Positions 27,853 to 37,013 of a DNA stretch of 64,000 nucleotides are shown here, piece after piece (within the stretch, counting starts at the first letter, position 1; every line of letters begins with the position of its first letter). Made by a program: the position numbers and the translations under genes. The notes under the pieces were generated by a model. The model searched no databases, was not told the DNA's origin, and was given only the letters and a program-made list of their open reading frames with translations. The DNA comes from Sphingomonas quercus (lineage in GTDB: Bacteria; Pseudomonadota; Alphaproteobacteria; Sphingomonadales; Sphingomonadaceae). The stretch is taken from the NCBI RefSeq assembly GCF_018863195.1, contig NZ_JAHKRT010000002.1, positions 434,001 through 498,000 on the forward strand, in the 5' to 3' direction.

Positions 27853-29490
27853 TCAGCGCCCCTTGAACAGCCCGCCGAGCAGGCCCCGCACCAGCTGCTG
27901 CCCGATCGACCCGGCCATCTGTCGTCCGATCGACGAGGCCGCCGAGCGGGCTGCCGACTGGAGCATCTTCTCGGTCATCGTCGGGCGCGCCGCCTCGCGC
28001 GCGGCGGCGGCCTCGGCGCGCTGGCGGGCGCGCTCGGCAGCCGCGGCCTCGCGGGCGGCCTGCGCGTCGAGCCGGGCCTGCTCGCGGGCCGCCTGGGCGT
28101 CGAGCCTGGCTTGTTCCTTGGCCTGGGTGGCGTCGAGCCTGGCCTGCTCGGCGGCAGCCTTGGCATCCTCGGCCGCCTCCGCGGCGGCGCTGGCCTTGCC
28201 GGCAAGGATCTCCGCGGCCGAATCGCGATCCACCGCGGTATCGTAGGTGCCGGCGAGCGGCGAGGTGGACAGGATCACCTTGCGCTCCTCGTCCGTCACC
28301 GGGCCCAGCCGGGAGCCGGGCGGCGCGATCAGCGTGCGCTCGACCGGCGAGGGGGAGCCGTCCTCCTGCAGGAACGACACCAGGGCCTCGCCCACTTTCA
28401 GCTCGGTGATCGCGGTGGCGACATCGACGCCCGCATTGGCCCGGAACGTCTTCGCGGCCTGCGCCACCGCCTCGGCATCGCGCGGCGTGAAGGCGCGCAG
28501 CGCGTGCTGGACACGATTGCCGAGCTGGCCGGCGACCTTTTCCGGAATGTCGATCGGGTTCTGGGTGACGAAATAGACGCCGACGCCCTTGGAGCGGATC
28601 AGCCGCACCACCTGCTCCACCTTCTCGAGCAGGGCCGGCGGCGCCTCGTCGAACAGCAGATGGGCCTCGTCGAAGAAGAACACCAGCTTCGGCTTGTCCG
28701 GATCGCCGACCTCGGGCAGCGCCTCGAACAGCTCGGACAACAGCCACAGCAGGAAGCTCGCATAGAGCTTCGGCGCGGCCATCAGCCGGTCGGCGGCGAG
28801 GATGCCGACCCGGCCGCGGCCGCTCTCGTCCACGGCGATCAGGTCATGGATGTCGAGGGCAGGCTCGCCGAAGAAATGCTCGGCGCCTTGCGAACGCAGC
28901 TGGAGCAGGGCGCGCTGGATGGCGCCGATCGATTGCTTGCCGACATTGCCATATTGCGTGGTCAGCTCATCCGCCCGCTCGGCGCAATCGACCAGCATCG
29001 CCTGCAGATCGTCGAGATCGAGCAGCAGCAGTCCGTCCTTGTCGGCAACATGGAAGGCGATGGTCAACACGCCCTCCTGCGTCTCGTTCAGCCCCATCAG
29101 GCGGGAGAGTAGCAGCGGCCCCATTTCGGAGACGGTGGCGCGCACCGGATGGCCGGCCTCGCCGAACAGATCCCAGAACACCACCGGATTGTCGTGATAG
29201 GCCCAGCCGGTGTCGCCCACTTGCCCGGCGCGTTCCGACAGTGCGGCATGGGATTTCGCGGCCGGCGATCCCTGCATGGCCATGCCGGACAGGTCCCCCT
29301 TCACGTCGGCGACGAAGACCGGGACGCCGGCGGCGGAGAATTGCTCGGCCATGCGCTGGAGGGTGACGGTCTTGCCAGTGCCGGTGGCGCCGGCGATCAG
29401 CCCATGGCGGTTGGCCCGCCGGAGATTGAGCAGCTGCGGCCCACCACTAGGCGACGCGCCGATGAACAGGCCGGGGGCGGTGTCAGGCAT
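27853..29490 (-). CDS. HerA-like P-loop ATPase (DUF853 family)
   Basis: This 545-residue protein has Walker A in [16 protein letters not shown] and Walker B in [16 protein letters not shown]. The family is related to HerA/FtsK-type DNA translocases and is annotated as 'DUF853'; no clear cellular role is known. I chose the ATG at 29490, which follows a GAGGAG ribosome-binding site. Residues ~435-510 form a long charged Ala/Arg/Glu coiled coil containing three tandem 11-residue units. The C-terminus is Gly/Leu-rich ([15 protein letters not shown]). Confidence 0.9.
   Translation of the reverse strand: MPDTAPGLFIGASPSGGPQLLNLRRANRHGLIAGATGTGKTVTLQRMAEQFSAAGVPVFVADVKGDLSGMAMQGSPAAKSHAALSERAGQVGDTGWAYHDNPVVFWDLFGEAGHPVRATVSEMGPLLLSRLMGLNETQEGVLTIAFHVADKDGLLLLDLDDLQAMLVDCAERADELTTQYGNVGKQSIGAIQRALLQLRSQGAEHFFGEPALDIHDLIAVDESGRGRVGILAADRLMAAPKLYASFLLWLLSELFEALPEVGDPDKPKLVFFFDEAHLLFDEAPPALLEKVEQVVRLIRSKGVGVYFVTQNPIDIPEKVAGQLGNRVQHALRAFTPRDAEAVAQAAKTFRANAGVDVATAITELKVGEALVSFLQEDGSPSPVERTLIAPPGSRLGPVTDEERKVILSTSPLAGTYDTAVDRDSAAEILAGKASAAAEAAEDAKAAAEQARLDATQAKEQARLDAQAAREQARLDAQAAREAAAAERARQRAEAAAAREAARPTMTEKMLQSAARSAASSIGRQMAGSIGQQLVRGLLGGLFKGR
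28051..28149 (-). repeat. Three tandem 33-bp units inside the HerA-like gene
   Basis: Three consecutive in-frame 33-base units (28117-28149, 28084-28116, 28051-28083) encode [22 protein letters not shown] and [11 protein letters not shown]. The period of 11 residues is that of a regular coiled coil, so copy-number changes would alter coil length without a frame shift. Confidence 0.8.
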
Positions 29491-29594
29491 GCGGCGGGCT
29501 CCTCGATCCATGGTCGCGGCCCTGTGTAGCGCGCGAGCCGGCGGACGCGAAGCGGGTGTGGCACGGGCGACCCGACACGACCCGTCACCCCGCA

Positions 29595-29681
29595 CCTGTT
29601 TCAGGGTCCACCCTTCCGCGAACTGCGAAATGTGTTGCGAGATGGATGCTGAAACAGGTTCAGCATGACGGTCGCGGAAGG
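29595..29681. repeat. Interleaved palindromic repeat downstream of the HtrA-like protease gene
   Basis: CCTGTTTCAG (29595-29604) pairs with CTGAAACAGG (29649-29658), and CCTTCCGCGA (29612-29621) pairs with TCGCGGAAGG (29672-29681). The two pairs interleave rather than nest, so an RNA would form either hairpin or a pseudoknot. It lies between the stop of the protease gene (minus strand, 29707) and the HerA-like gene start (29490). It resembles repetitive extragenic palindromes and may also act as a terminator. Confidence 0.5.
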
Positions 29682-29706
29682 GGGGCGTCGCCGCCCCCCG
29701 AGCCGC

Positions 29707-31284
29707 TTACTTGGCCGCCGGCTTGGCCAGCTTCACGCCCAGATAGAAAGGCGGGTTCGGCCCGCGCTGGACGAGCAGCGCCACGCTGGCCTTGTTCGCC
29801 GCGCGCGCCGCCGCGACCGCCTGGGCAACGGCCGCTGTGGTCGTGGTCGGCTGGTTGTTGATCGACAGGATCACGTCGCCGCGCCGCAGATCGCTCGCCG
29901 CATCGGACGAGGGATCGACCGCGCCCACCACCACGCCGCGCGTCGTCGGCGGCATGCGCAGCTGCTGGGCGATCTGCGGGGTCAGCGGCTGCACGGTGAT
30001 GCCGAGGGCGGCGCGGATGCCGGTCTCGGTGCTGCTGCTGCTCGGCGTCTGATTGTCGTCGTCGTCGTCGTCGTCGCTGAAATTATTGGTGTTGGCGGCG
30101 AGCTGGTCCTCGGGCGGGCGCTCGCCGACGGTGGCGGTGACGCTGATCGTCTTGCCGTTGCGGATCAGCTCGATCGGGATGCGGCTGCCCACCGTCACAT
30201 TGGCGACGATGTAGGACAGGGTCTCGTCCGGCGTCACCTCGACGCCGTTCACCTTCATGATGACGTCGCCCTGCTGGATGCCGGCGCGGGCGGCGGCATA
30301 GCCGGGCTCGACGCGGCTGACGATCTCGCCGCGATTCTTCGGCAGGCCGAGCGAGGTGGCGAGGTCGTCGGTCATCGGCTGGATGCCGACGCCGAGATAG
30401 CCGCGGCGCACCTTGCCGCCCTTCATCAATGCGTCGATCACCGGCTTGGCCTGCTCCGCCGGGATGGCGAAGCCGATGCCGACATTGCCCCCGGTCGGCG
30501 AGAAGATGGCGGTGTTGATGCCGACGACATTGCCGCGCAGGTCGAACATCGGCCCGCCGGAATTGCCCTGGTTGATCGCCGCGTCCGTCTGGATGTAGCG
30601 ATCATAGGCGCCGCCCTGGCCGATATTGCGGTGGATCGCCGAGACGATGCCCGCCGTCACCGTGCCGCCCAGCGCGAAGGGGTTGCCGATCGCCACCACC
30701 CAGTCGCCAACGCGGGTGCGAGTCGAATCGCCGAACTGCACGAACGGCAGGTTCTGTGCGTCGATCTTGAGCAGCGCCAGGTCGGAAGCCGGATCCTTGC
30801 CGACGACGCGGGCGGTGAACTCGCGCCGGTCGGGCAGGGTGACGGTAATGCTCTCCACCGTCCCCTGGGTGCGCGGATCGCGCGGGTCGCCGGAGATGAC
30901 ATGGTTGTTGGTGACGATATAGCCGTCGGCCGAGATCACGAAGCCGGAGCCGAGCGAGGTCGCCTCACGGGTGATCGGACGGCCCTGCTGGTCGCTGCCG
31001 CCGCCGAAGCCGCGAAACATTTCCTCGAACGGCGTGCCGGCGAACGGATTGCGGCCCTGGGTCCCGACCTGAACGCGCTGGGTGGTCGAGATGTTGACCA
31101 CCGCCGGCTGCAGGCGGGCGGTGAGGTCGGCAAAGCTCATCGGCGCATCGGCGCGCGGCGGCGCGGCCTGGATCGCGCCTGGCGCGTTCTGCGCGACCTG
31201 GGCGCCGACCGGCTGTTGCAGCGCCATGGTGGCGGCGGCACCGCCGGCGATCAGCGCGGTCGTAATGGCATAGGCATAACGCAC
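29707..31284 (-). CDS. Periplasmic serine endoprotease, HtrA/DegP (Do) family
   Basis: This 525-residue protein degrades or refolds damaged envelope proteins. The N-terminus is a signal sequence. The catalytic triad is visible: His in GYIVTNNHVI, Asp in DPASDLALLKID and Ser in GNSGGPMFDLRG. Two PDZ domains follow (YLGVGIQPMTDDLATSLG and GITVQPLTPQIAQQLR). Between them is a run of seven Asp residues and a Ser-rich stretch, probably a flexible linker. It is 93 bases downstream of hflC, so it may be co-transcribed with hflKC, a common arrangement. Confidence 0.94.
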   Translation of the reverse strand: MRYAYAITTALIAGGAAATMALQQPVGAQVAQNAPGAIQAAPPRADAPMSFADLTARLQPAVVNISTTQRVQVGTQGRNPFAGTPFEEMFRGFGGGSDQQGRPITREATSLGSGFVISADGYIVTNNHVISGDPRDPRTQGTVESITVTLPDRREFTARVVGKDPASDLALLKIDAQNLPFVQFGDSTRTRVGDWVVAIGNPFALGGTVTAGIVSAIHRNIGQGGAYDRYIQTDAAINQGNSGGPMFDLRGNVVGINTAIFSPTGGNVGIGFAIPAEQAKPVIDALMKGGKVRRGYLGVGIQPMTDDLATSLGLPKNRGEIVSRVEPGYAAARAGIQQGDVIMKVNGVEVTPDETLSYIVANVTVGSRIPIELIRNGKTISVTATVGERPPEDQLAANTNNFSDDDDDDDNQTPSSSSTETGIRAALGITVQPLTPQIAQQLRMPPTTRGVVVGAVDPSSDAASDLRRGDVILSINNQPTTTTAAVAQAVAAARAANKASVALLVQRGPNPPFYLGVKLAKPAAK

Positions 31285-31377
31285 TGTCGGAATTCTCCCT
31301 TGGGAAGGAATCGTCGGCCCTGCGATGAACGATGGGCAATGAACGCTGATTGAATAAGCAGGGGTCCGCGGCGCTGC

Positions 31378-32226
31378 TTATTTCTGGCCCTTGAACTCGC
31401 GCAGATAATCATTCTCCGGCGACAGGATCATGGTCGTCGCGCCCTGGCCACCCGGCGCGAAGCTTTGCCGGTAGGATTGCATGGCCCGGTAGAAATCATA
31501 GAAGCCGGCGTCCTTGCCAAAGCTTGCCGCATAGGTCTGGGCAGCCGCGGCGTCGGCGTCGGCGCGGATGATCTGGGCCTGCTTGGCGGCCTGGGCGCGG
31601 ATGGTCAGCGCCTCCTGCTGGCGGGCCGAGCGCATGCGCTGGAAGGCGCTTTCCAGCGGGGTTCCGTCCGGCAGATCGGCGCGCTTGATGCGCACGTCGA
31701 CGATCTCGGCGCCATATTGGCGGGCGACGCGATCGAGGCGGTTCTGGATATTATCCATGATCTGGCCGCGCTCGGGGCTGAGCAGCACCGCGAAGTTGCG
31801 GCGGCCGAGCTCGTTGCGCAGCGCCGAGCCGAGGATCGGGCGCAGCGCGTCCGCCACCCGGTTTTCCTCCCGCGCGACGACATACATGCGCAGTGGATCG
31901 ACGATGCGGTAACGCGCGAAGGCGTCGACCTCGAGCCGGAGCTGGTCGGTGGACAGCACCGCCTGACGCTGCATGTCGAAATCGAGCACGCGCTTGTCGA
32001 TCCACACGATCTGCTCGAGGAACGGGATGCGCCAGACCAGCCCCGCGCCGGTGGCGCCAAAGGGCTGGCCGGGCTTGTAGGGATTGACGATGCGGTTGGG
32101 CTTGCCGAGCCGGACGACCAGCGCCTGCTTGGTCTCCGGCACGATCGCGAACACCGACGCGAAGACGAGCACCGCGGCGATCGCCGCGATCGCCCACAAT
32201 ATGGGGTTGCGCATGCTGGCGTTCAT
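31378..32226 (-). CDS. hflC: HflC, SPFH-domain membrane protein
   Basis: This 282-residue protein has one N-terminal transmembrane helix (ILWAIAAIAAVLVFASVFAI) followed by the SPFH/band-7 domain (VPETKQALVVRLGKPNRIVN, WIDKRVLDFDMQRQAVLS). HflC assembles with HflK into a large cage around the FtsH protease in the inner membrane and regulates its access to substrates. The start overlaps the hflK stop (ATGA). Confidence 0.95.
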   Translation of the reverse strand: MNASMRNPILWAIAAIAAVLVFASVFAIVPETKQALVVRLGKPNRIVNPYKPGQPFGATGAGLVWRIPFLEQIVWIDKRVLDFDMQRQAVLSTDQLRLEVDAFARYRIVDPLRMYVVAREENRVADALRPILGSALRNELGRRNFAVLLSPERGQIMDNIQNRLDRVARQYGAEIVDVRIKRADLPDGTPLESAFQRMRSARQQEALTIRAQAAKQAQIIRADADAAAAQTYAASFGKDAGFYDFYRAMQSYRQSFAPGGQGATTMILSPENDYLREFKGQK

Positions 32227-33320
32227 CGGCCGGGCTCCTCGGCGGGGGCTTGCGCGGGCGCGGCCTTGCGGGCGCGATCGAGCGGCAGGTAGGGCATCAC
32301 GCCCGGCGCCTGCACCACCGTCTTGTCCACCTTGGACAGCACATCCTCCATCGTCTCGTAATACATGCGCCGGCGGGTCACCTCGGGGGCGAGGCGATAT
32401 TGCTCATAGACCTTGTCGAAGGCGGTCGCCTCGCCCTGCGCCTTGGCGGTAAGCTGCTCGGCATAGGCGCGCGCGCCGTTCAGATAGCTCTGCGCCTCCT
32501 GCTGGGCGGCGGACACCTCCTTGAAGGCGTCGAGCACCTGCGCGGGCGGGTCGGCCTGGCGGATCGCCACGCCCTGGATGACGACACCCGCCCGATAGCT
32601 GTCGAGCAGGGCCTGCATCCGCGTCGCCACCCGTCCCTCGATCTGGCCGCGCTGCGATCCGATCGCATCGTTGAGCGAGACGCGGGCGATTTCCTCGCGC
32701 ATCGCGCTCTCGGCGACTTCGCGGATGGTATCGTCCGGATCGGCCAGCTCGAAGATGTAGAGCTCGGGATCGCGGATCGACCAGCGCACCGAATAAGCGA
32801 GATCGATGATGTTCTGATCGCCGGTGAGGACCAGATTGCCCTTGTCGCCGGAGCTGTCGATGTCGACGGTGCGGATGCCGTCGACGTTAACCGGCGTCAC
32901 CGTGTCGATCGGCGCCGGGTAGGTGAAGGAGATGCCCGGCCGGAGCGTGCCCGCATATTTGCCGAGCCGGGTCACCACGCCGCGCTCCTGCGGCTCGACG
33001 CGGTGGAAGCTTGTGCCGACCAGCCACAGCACGACGAGCAGCGCCACCGCCCACAGCCACAGGGTCTGACCGCCGCCGGACGGAAGGCGCCCGCCAAACC
33101 GCTCGCGCCCACGCCGCAGCAGCGCGTCGAGCGCCGGCGGGTTCATGCCCGCCCGTCCGCCGCCGCGCTTGCCGGGCGGCTGGCGCCACGGGTTGCGCGG
33201 GCCGAGGCCGCCGCCGCCCTTGCCGTCGCCATCGCCGGGGCCGCCGGGCGACCCCCCCCAGGGGCCGCCCTCGTTCAGCACCGCCTGCTCTTCCATTCCT
33301 CGGCCGTCTTGATTGGTCAT
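32223..33320 (-). CDS. hflK: HflK, SPFH-domain membrane protein
   Basis: This 365-residue partner of HflC starts at the ATG at 33320 (MTNQDGRGMEEQ). A Gly/Pro-rich cytoplasmic tail of ~90 residues precedes one membrane helix (LWLWAVALLVVLWLVGTSF) and an SPFH domain (RVEPQERGVVTRLGKYAG). The low-complexity tail is typical of HflK. The start lies ~60 bases from the divergent apbC start, so the two promoters face away from a short shared region. Confidence 0.94.
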   Translation of the reverse strand: MTNQDGRGMEEQAVLNEGGPWGGSPGGPGDGDGKGGGGLGPRNPWRQPPGKRGGGRAGMNPPALDALLRRGRERFGGRLPSGGGQTLWLWAVALLVVLWLVGTSFHRVEPQERGVVTRLGKYAGTLRPGISFTYPAPIDTVTPVNVDGIRTVDIDSSGDKGNLVLTGDQNIIDLAYSVRWSIRDPELYIFELADPDDTIREVAESAMREEIARVSLNDAIGSQRGQIEGRVATRMQALLDSYRAGVVIQGVAIRQADPPAQVLDAFKEVSAAQQEAQSYLNGARAYAEQLTAKAQGEATAFDKVYEQYRLAPEVTRRRMYYETMEDVLSKVDKTVVQAPGVMPYLPLDRARKAAPAQAPAEEPGR

Positions 33321-33378
33321 CCGGCCATTATAGGGGGCGATGCTCCGAAAAACAGTGGCATTGCCTTGCTGGCGTCTT

Positions 33379-34374
33379 ATGTCGCTCGCCATGACCTATC
33401 CGGAAGCAGACGCCCTCGCCGCCGCCCTCGCCCGAGTCACCGGGATCGAGGGGCGTGCCGCCGCCCCGCGCCGGGGCGCCGACGGCGCGGTCAGCGTCGT
33501 GCTCGACGTCACCGGCCTCGACGGCGATCGCCGCGCGGCGCTGGAGGACGAGATGAAGCGCGCGCTCGGCGCGGTGCCGGGGGTGACGGCGGTGCGCGTC
33601 GCCCAGACCGCGGAGAAGACCGGCCGGCGGATCATCGCCGTCGGCTCGGGCAAGGGCGGCGTCGGGAAATCGACGCTCGCCGCCAACCTTGCCGTGGCGC
33701 TGGCCCGCGCCGGCACCCGCACCGGCCTCGTCGACGCCGATATTTATGGCCCCTCCCAGCCGCGCCTGCTCTCCGCCGAGGGCATCCGGCCCGAGGGGCG
33801 GGACAAGACGCTGCTGCCCGTCGCCACCCGCTTCGGCGTGCCGATGCTGTCGATGGGCCAGCTCGTCGAGCCCGGCCAGGCGATCGCCTGGCGCGGGCCG
33901 ATGGCCGGGAGTGCGCTCGCCCAGCTGCTCGATGCCGACTGGGGCGATTGCGAGGTGCTGATCGTCGATCTGCCGCCGGGCACCGGCGACGTCCAGTTGT
34001 CGATGCTGCAAAAGCACAGGCCCGAAGGCGCGGTGATCGTCTCGACCCCCCAGGATCTGGCGCTCATCGACGCGATGCGCGCCATCGACCTGTTCGGCAA
34101 GACGGGCGTGCCGGTGATCGGCGTCGTCGAGAACATGGCGGGCTATATCTGCCCGCATTGCGGCGAGTTCTCCGACCCCTTCGGCATCGGCGGGGCGGAG
34201 TCCGCGGCGGGCACGATGGGCCTGCCCTTCCTCGGCCGCGTGCCGCTCGATCCCGCCATCCGCCGCCGCTCCGATGCCGGCGACCCGCCGGCGGCTGGAG
34301 ACGAACCCGAGGGCGAGGCGTTCGCCCTGCTTGCCGCGCGTGTCCGCCAATGGCTGGATCGGCCGCGCGCCTGA
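33379..34374 (+). CDS. apbC: Mrp/ApbC-family iron-sulfur cluster carrier ATPase
   Basis: The protein is ~331 residues from the ATG at 33379; in-frame ATGs at 33340 and 33391 are also possible. The N-terminal domain is MIP18-like. The P-loop is the deviant Walker A of the ParA/Mrp group (GSGKGGVGKSTLAANLA). Further along are DADIYGPSQPRLL, IVDLPPGTGDVQLSML and the cluster-binding CPHC in YICPHCGEFSDPFG. It loads [4Fe-4S] clusters onto apo-proteins. Confidence 0.93.
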   Translation: MSLAMTYPEADALAAALARVTGIEGRAAAPRRGADGAVSVVLDVTGLDGDRRAALEDEMKRALGAVPGVTAVRVAQTAEKTGRRIIAVGSGKGGVGKSTLAANLAVALARAGTRTGLVDADIYGPSQPRLLSAEGIRPEGRDKTLLPVATRFGVPMLSMGQLVEPGQAIAWRGPMAGSALAQLLDADWGDCEVLIVDLPPGTGDVQLSMLQKHRPEGAVIVSTPQDLALIDAMRAIDLFGKTGVPVIGVVENMAGYICPHCGEFSDPFGIGGAESAAGTMGLPFLGRVPLDPAIRRRSDAGDPPAAGDEPEGEAFALLAARVRQWLDRPRA

Positions 34375-34386
34375 AGGAGACGGACC

Positions 34387-34818
34387 ATGCCGCTGACCAG
34401 TCCTGATGAGATCAAGGCGCTGCTCGAGGAGACGCGCACCATCGCCATGATCGGCGCGTCGGACCGGCCGGACCGGCCGAGCTACGGCGTGATGAAGACG
34501 CTGCAGGATCACGGCTACCGGGTGATCCCGGTCAACCCGCAGATCACCGGCGAGCATGTCCATGGCGAATATGTCTGGCGCGAACTGTCGCAGATCGGCG
34601 AGCCGATCGACATGGTCGACATCTTCCGTCGCCCCGCGGCCGCCGGCGAGGCGGTGGACGAGGCGATCCGGGCGGGGGCGAAGTCGGTGTGGATGCAGCT
34701 CGGCGTCATCAACGAGGAGGCCGCCGCCCGCGCCGAGGCGGCAGGGCTGAAGGTGGTGATGGACCACTGCCCGGCGATCGAGATCAGGCGGCTGGGCGTG
34801 GCGCCGGTCGCAGGCTAG
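34387..34818 (+). CDS. CoA-binding (Rossmann-fold) protein
   Basis: This 143-residue protein is a stand-alone CoA-binding domain (PF13380-type), related to the N-terminal part of succinyl-CoA synthetase alpha. The nucleotide-binding loop is TIAMIGASDRPDRPSYGVMK, and EPIDMVDIFRRPAAAG and KSVWMQLGVINEEAA are the other family blocks. The exact role is unknown. It follows apbC by 12 bases, with a ribosome-binding site in the gap (GAAGGAGA), so both are likely one transcript. Confidence 0.9.
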   Translation: MPLTSPDEIKALLEETRTIAMIGASDRPDRPSYGVMKTLQDHGYRVIPVNPQITGEHVHGEYVWRELSQIGEPIDMVDIFRRPAAAGEAVDEAIRAGAKSVWMQLGVINEEAAARAEAAGLKVVMDHCPAIEIRRLGVAPVAG

Positions 34819-35570
34819 CGCGGCAGCGCTGCCTCGGCGCGCGCGCGCAGCCGCGCCAGCGCGGCGGCGTGGATGCCCGGCGCGGTGGCGAGGATGCCGA
34901 ACGCCTCGCCGGTGGGCGTGTTGTAGGACAAGGCCATGCCGAGCGCGTCGGTAACGGTCGCGCCTGCCTCCTCGCCGATCAGGGCCGCCGCCGCGATATC
35001 CCACTCATTGCCCCAGCGCAGGGAGGCGACGAGGTCTGCCTCGCCGGCCGCGACCATCGCCAATCTGAGCGCGATCGAATTGGGCTTGGCCACCATCACC
35101 AGGTCCTGATCGACTCGCGGCAGGGAATCCGCCGGCACCCGTGCGCCGGCCAGCGCCGTGCGCGGGCGCACGGCCAGCGGCCGGCCGTTCAGCGCCGCGC
35201 CCTCGCCCTGCGCGGCAGTCCAGCGTTGCCCGCGCGCCGGCGCGTCGAGCACGCCCAATGCCACCTGCCAGCGATCGACCAGCGCCACCGACACGCACCA
35301 CCCGTCCCGTCCGCGCACGAAATCGCGGGTGCCGTCGATCGGATCGACGACCCACACCCGTCGCGCCTCCAGTCGCGCCGGATCATCCGCCGTTTCCTCC
35401 GACAGCCAGCCGGCGTCGGGCAGCAGCGCGCACAGCTCCCGCTTGAGAAATTCGTCGACCTCAAGGTCGAGCTCGCAGACGATCTGCCCGGGCGATTTCT
35501 CCCAGCGGCGGAATTCGCCCCGCCAGCCGGCGAGCGCCAGCTGGCCGGCGCGGGCGGTGATCTCCGCCAC
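34815..35570 (-). CDS. Inositol-monophosphatase-family phosphatase, probable CysQ
   Basis: This 251-residue protein has the metal-binding motifs of the IMPase/bisphosphate nucleotidase superfamily: WLSEETADD (first Glu), WVVDPIDGTRDFVRG (DPIDGT) and NEWDIAAAALIGEEAG (WD). CysQ-type proteins hydrolyse 3'-phosphoadenosine 5'-phosphate during sulfate assimilation; inositol monophosphatase is an alternative. It converges on the CoA-binding gene with a 4-base overlap. It begins 19 bases after the pmbA stop, suggesting co-transcription. Confidence 0.85.
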   Translation of the reverse strand: MAEITARAGQLALAGWRGEFRRWEKSPGQIVCELDLEVDEFLKRELCALLPDAGWLSEETADDPARLEARRVWVVDPIDGTRDFVRGRDGWCVSVALVDRWQVALGVLDAPARGQRWTAAQGEGAALNGRPLAVRPRTALAGARVPADSLPRVDQDLVMVAKPNSIALRLAMVAAGEADLVASLRWGNEWDIAAAALIGEEAGATVTDALGMALSYNTPTGEAFGILATAPGIHAAALARLRARAEAALPR

Positions 35571-35589
35571 CGCGTCGAGGGAGGGGAGG

Positions 35590-36945
35590 TCAGGCCCCGG
35601 CGACGGTCATCCCCTCGATGCGCAGCGTCGGCACGTCGACGCCGCGGCGGAAGACGAGATCGGACGCCGGCGTCAGCGCGCCGAACATCTCGCGCAGGTT
35701 GCCGGCGATGGTAAATTCCGCGACCGGCCGCGTGATCACGCCATTCTCGATCAGAAAACCTGAGGCGCCGCGGCTGTAATCGCCCGTCACCGGGTTGACG
35801 CCATGGCCGATCAGCTCGGTTACGTAGAGGCCGTTCCCGGTCTCGGCGAGCAGATCGTCCACCGACAGCGCGCCGGACTCCAGGTAGATGTTGGTCGTCG
35901 ATACGCCCGGCGCGCCGCCGGTGCCGCGGCTGGCATGGCCGGTAGGCTGGCGGCCGAGCTGGCGGGCGGAGGCGGAGTCCATCAGCCAGCCGGTGAGCAC
36001 GCCGTCGGCGATGATGTCGGACGGCGCCGTCGCCAGCCCCTCGCCGTCGAACGGGCGGGAGCGGGGGCCGCGCGGCCGGTGCGGATCGTCGCGGATGGTG
36101 ATGCCGGGCGCGAACAATTGCGTGCCTTCGGCGTCGAGCAGGAAGCTGGTCCGCCGCGCGATCGCCGAGCCGGTGATCGCGCCGATCAGATGCCCGATCA
36201 TCGAGCTGCCGACGCGCGGGTCGAACACCACATGCATGCGCCCCGACGCCACCTTGCCGGGGTTGAGCCTTGCGACCGTACGCTCGCCGGCGCGGCGCCC
36301 GATGTCGGCGGCATCCTCCAGGTCGGCGCGGTGGCGAGCGGAGTGATAGGCATAGTCGCGCTGCATCGCGCCGCCCTCGCCGCCGATCACCGTCGCCGAC
36401 ACGCCGTAGGAGGAGGTGGCGTAGCCGCGCGCGAAGCCGGTCGAGGTGGCCAGCGCCACCGTCGCGCGGCCGGCCGAGGCGCCGGCGCCTTCCGAATTGG
36501 TGATGCCGGCCACGGCGCGCGCCGCATCCTCGGCGGCGAGCGCCTGCGCGCGAAGTTCGGCCGGCGATGCCTCGCCGCCGTCGTCGCCATCCACCGCAAC
36601 GAGCGCGCCGGTGGCCAGCATCTCGGCAGGCGCGAGGCCCGCCCATTGATCCTCCGGCGCCTCGCGCGCCATCGCCACCGCGCGCTCGACCAGCGCCGCC
36701 AGCGCGGCAGCGGACAGGTCGGACGAGGAGACGGTTGCCGAACGCTGGCCGACGAACACGCGCAGGCCGATCTCCTCGCCCTCCGCGCGCGATACATCCT
36801 CCAGCCTGGCCAGGCGCACCTGCACCTGCGTCGAGGCATCGCCTACATAAAGGGCGTCGGCGGCGTCGGCGCCGGCCTTGCGGGCGGCCGAGACGAGGTC
36901 GGCGACGCGGGTTTCGGCTGCGATCACGGGAAGCATGCCCGGCAC
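35590..36945 (-). CDS. pmbA: PmbA (TldE)-type metalloprotease subunit
   Basis: This 451-residue protein belongs to the TldD/PmbA family. Recognisable parts are DASTQVQVRLARLEDVSRAE near the N-terminus, VVFDPRVGSSMIGHLIGAI centrally, and a C-terminal VTGDYSRGASGFLIENG followed by AGNLREMF. In characterised pairs, TldD carries the zinc site and PmbA is its partner; the HExxxH site is not seen here, as expected for PmbA. The tldD gene is not in the window. The gene lies between ubiA and the cysQ-like gene on the minus strand. Confidence 0.92.
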   Translation of the reverse strand: MPGMLPVIAAETRVADLVSAARKAGADAADALYVGDASTQVQVRLARLEDVSRAEGEEIGLRVFVGQRSATVSSSDLSAAALAALVERAVAMAREAPEDQWAGLAPAEMLATGALVAVDGDDGGEASPAELRAQALAAEDAARAVAGITNSEGAGASAGRATVALATSTGFARGYATSSYGVSATVIGGEGGAMQRDYAYHSARHRADLEDAADIGRRAGERTVARLNPGKVASGRMHVVFDPRVGSSMIGHLIGAITGSAIARRTSFLLDAEGTQLFAPGITIRDDPHRPRGPRSRPFDGEGLATAPSDIIADGVLTGWLMDSASARQLGRQPTGHASRGTGGAPGVSTTNIYLESGALSVDDLLAETGNGLYVTELIGHGVNPVTGDYSRGASGFLIENGVITRPVAEFTIAGNLREMFGALTPASDLVFRRGVDVPTLRIEGMTVAGA

Positions 36946-37013
36946 TTAGGATCGCCGGGCCGCGCGGTAAAGGCCGTCAAGCTCTTCGGCGAGCCTGCCC
37001 GGGGAAGAATCGC

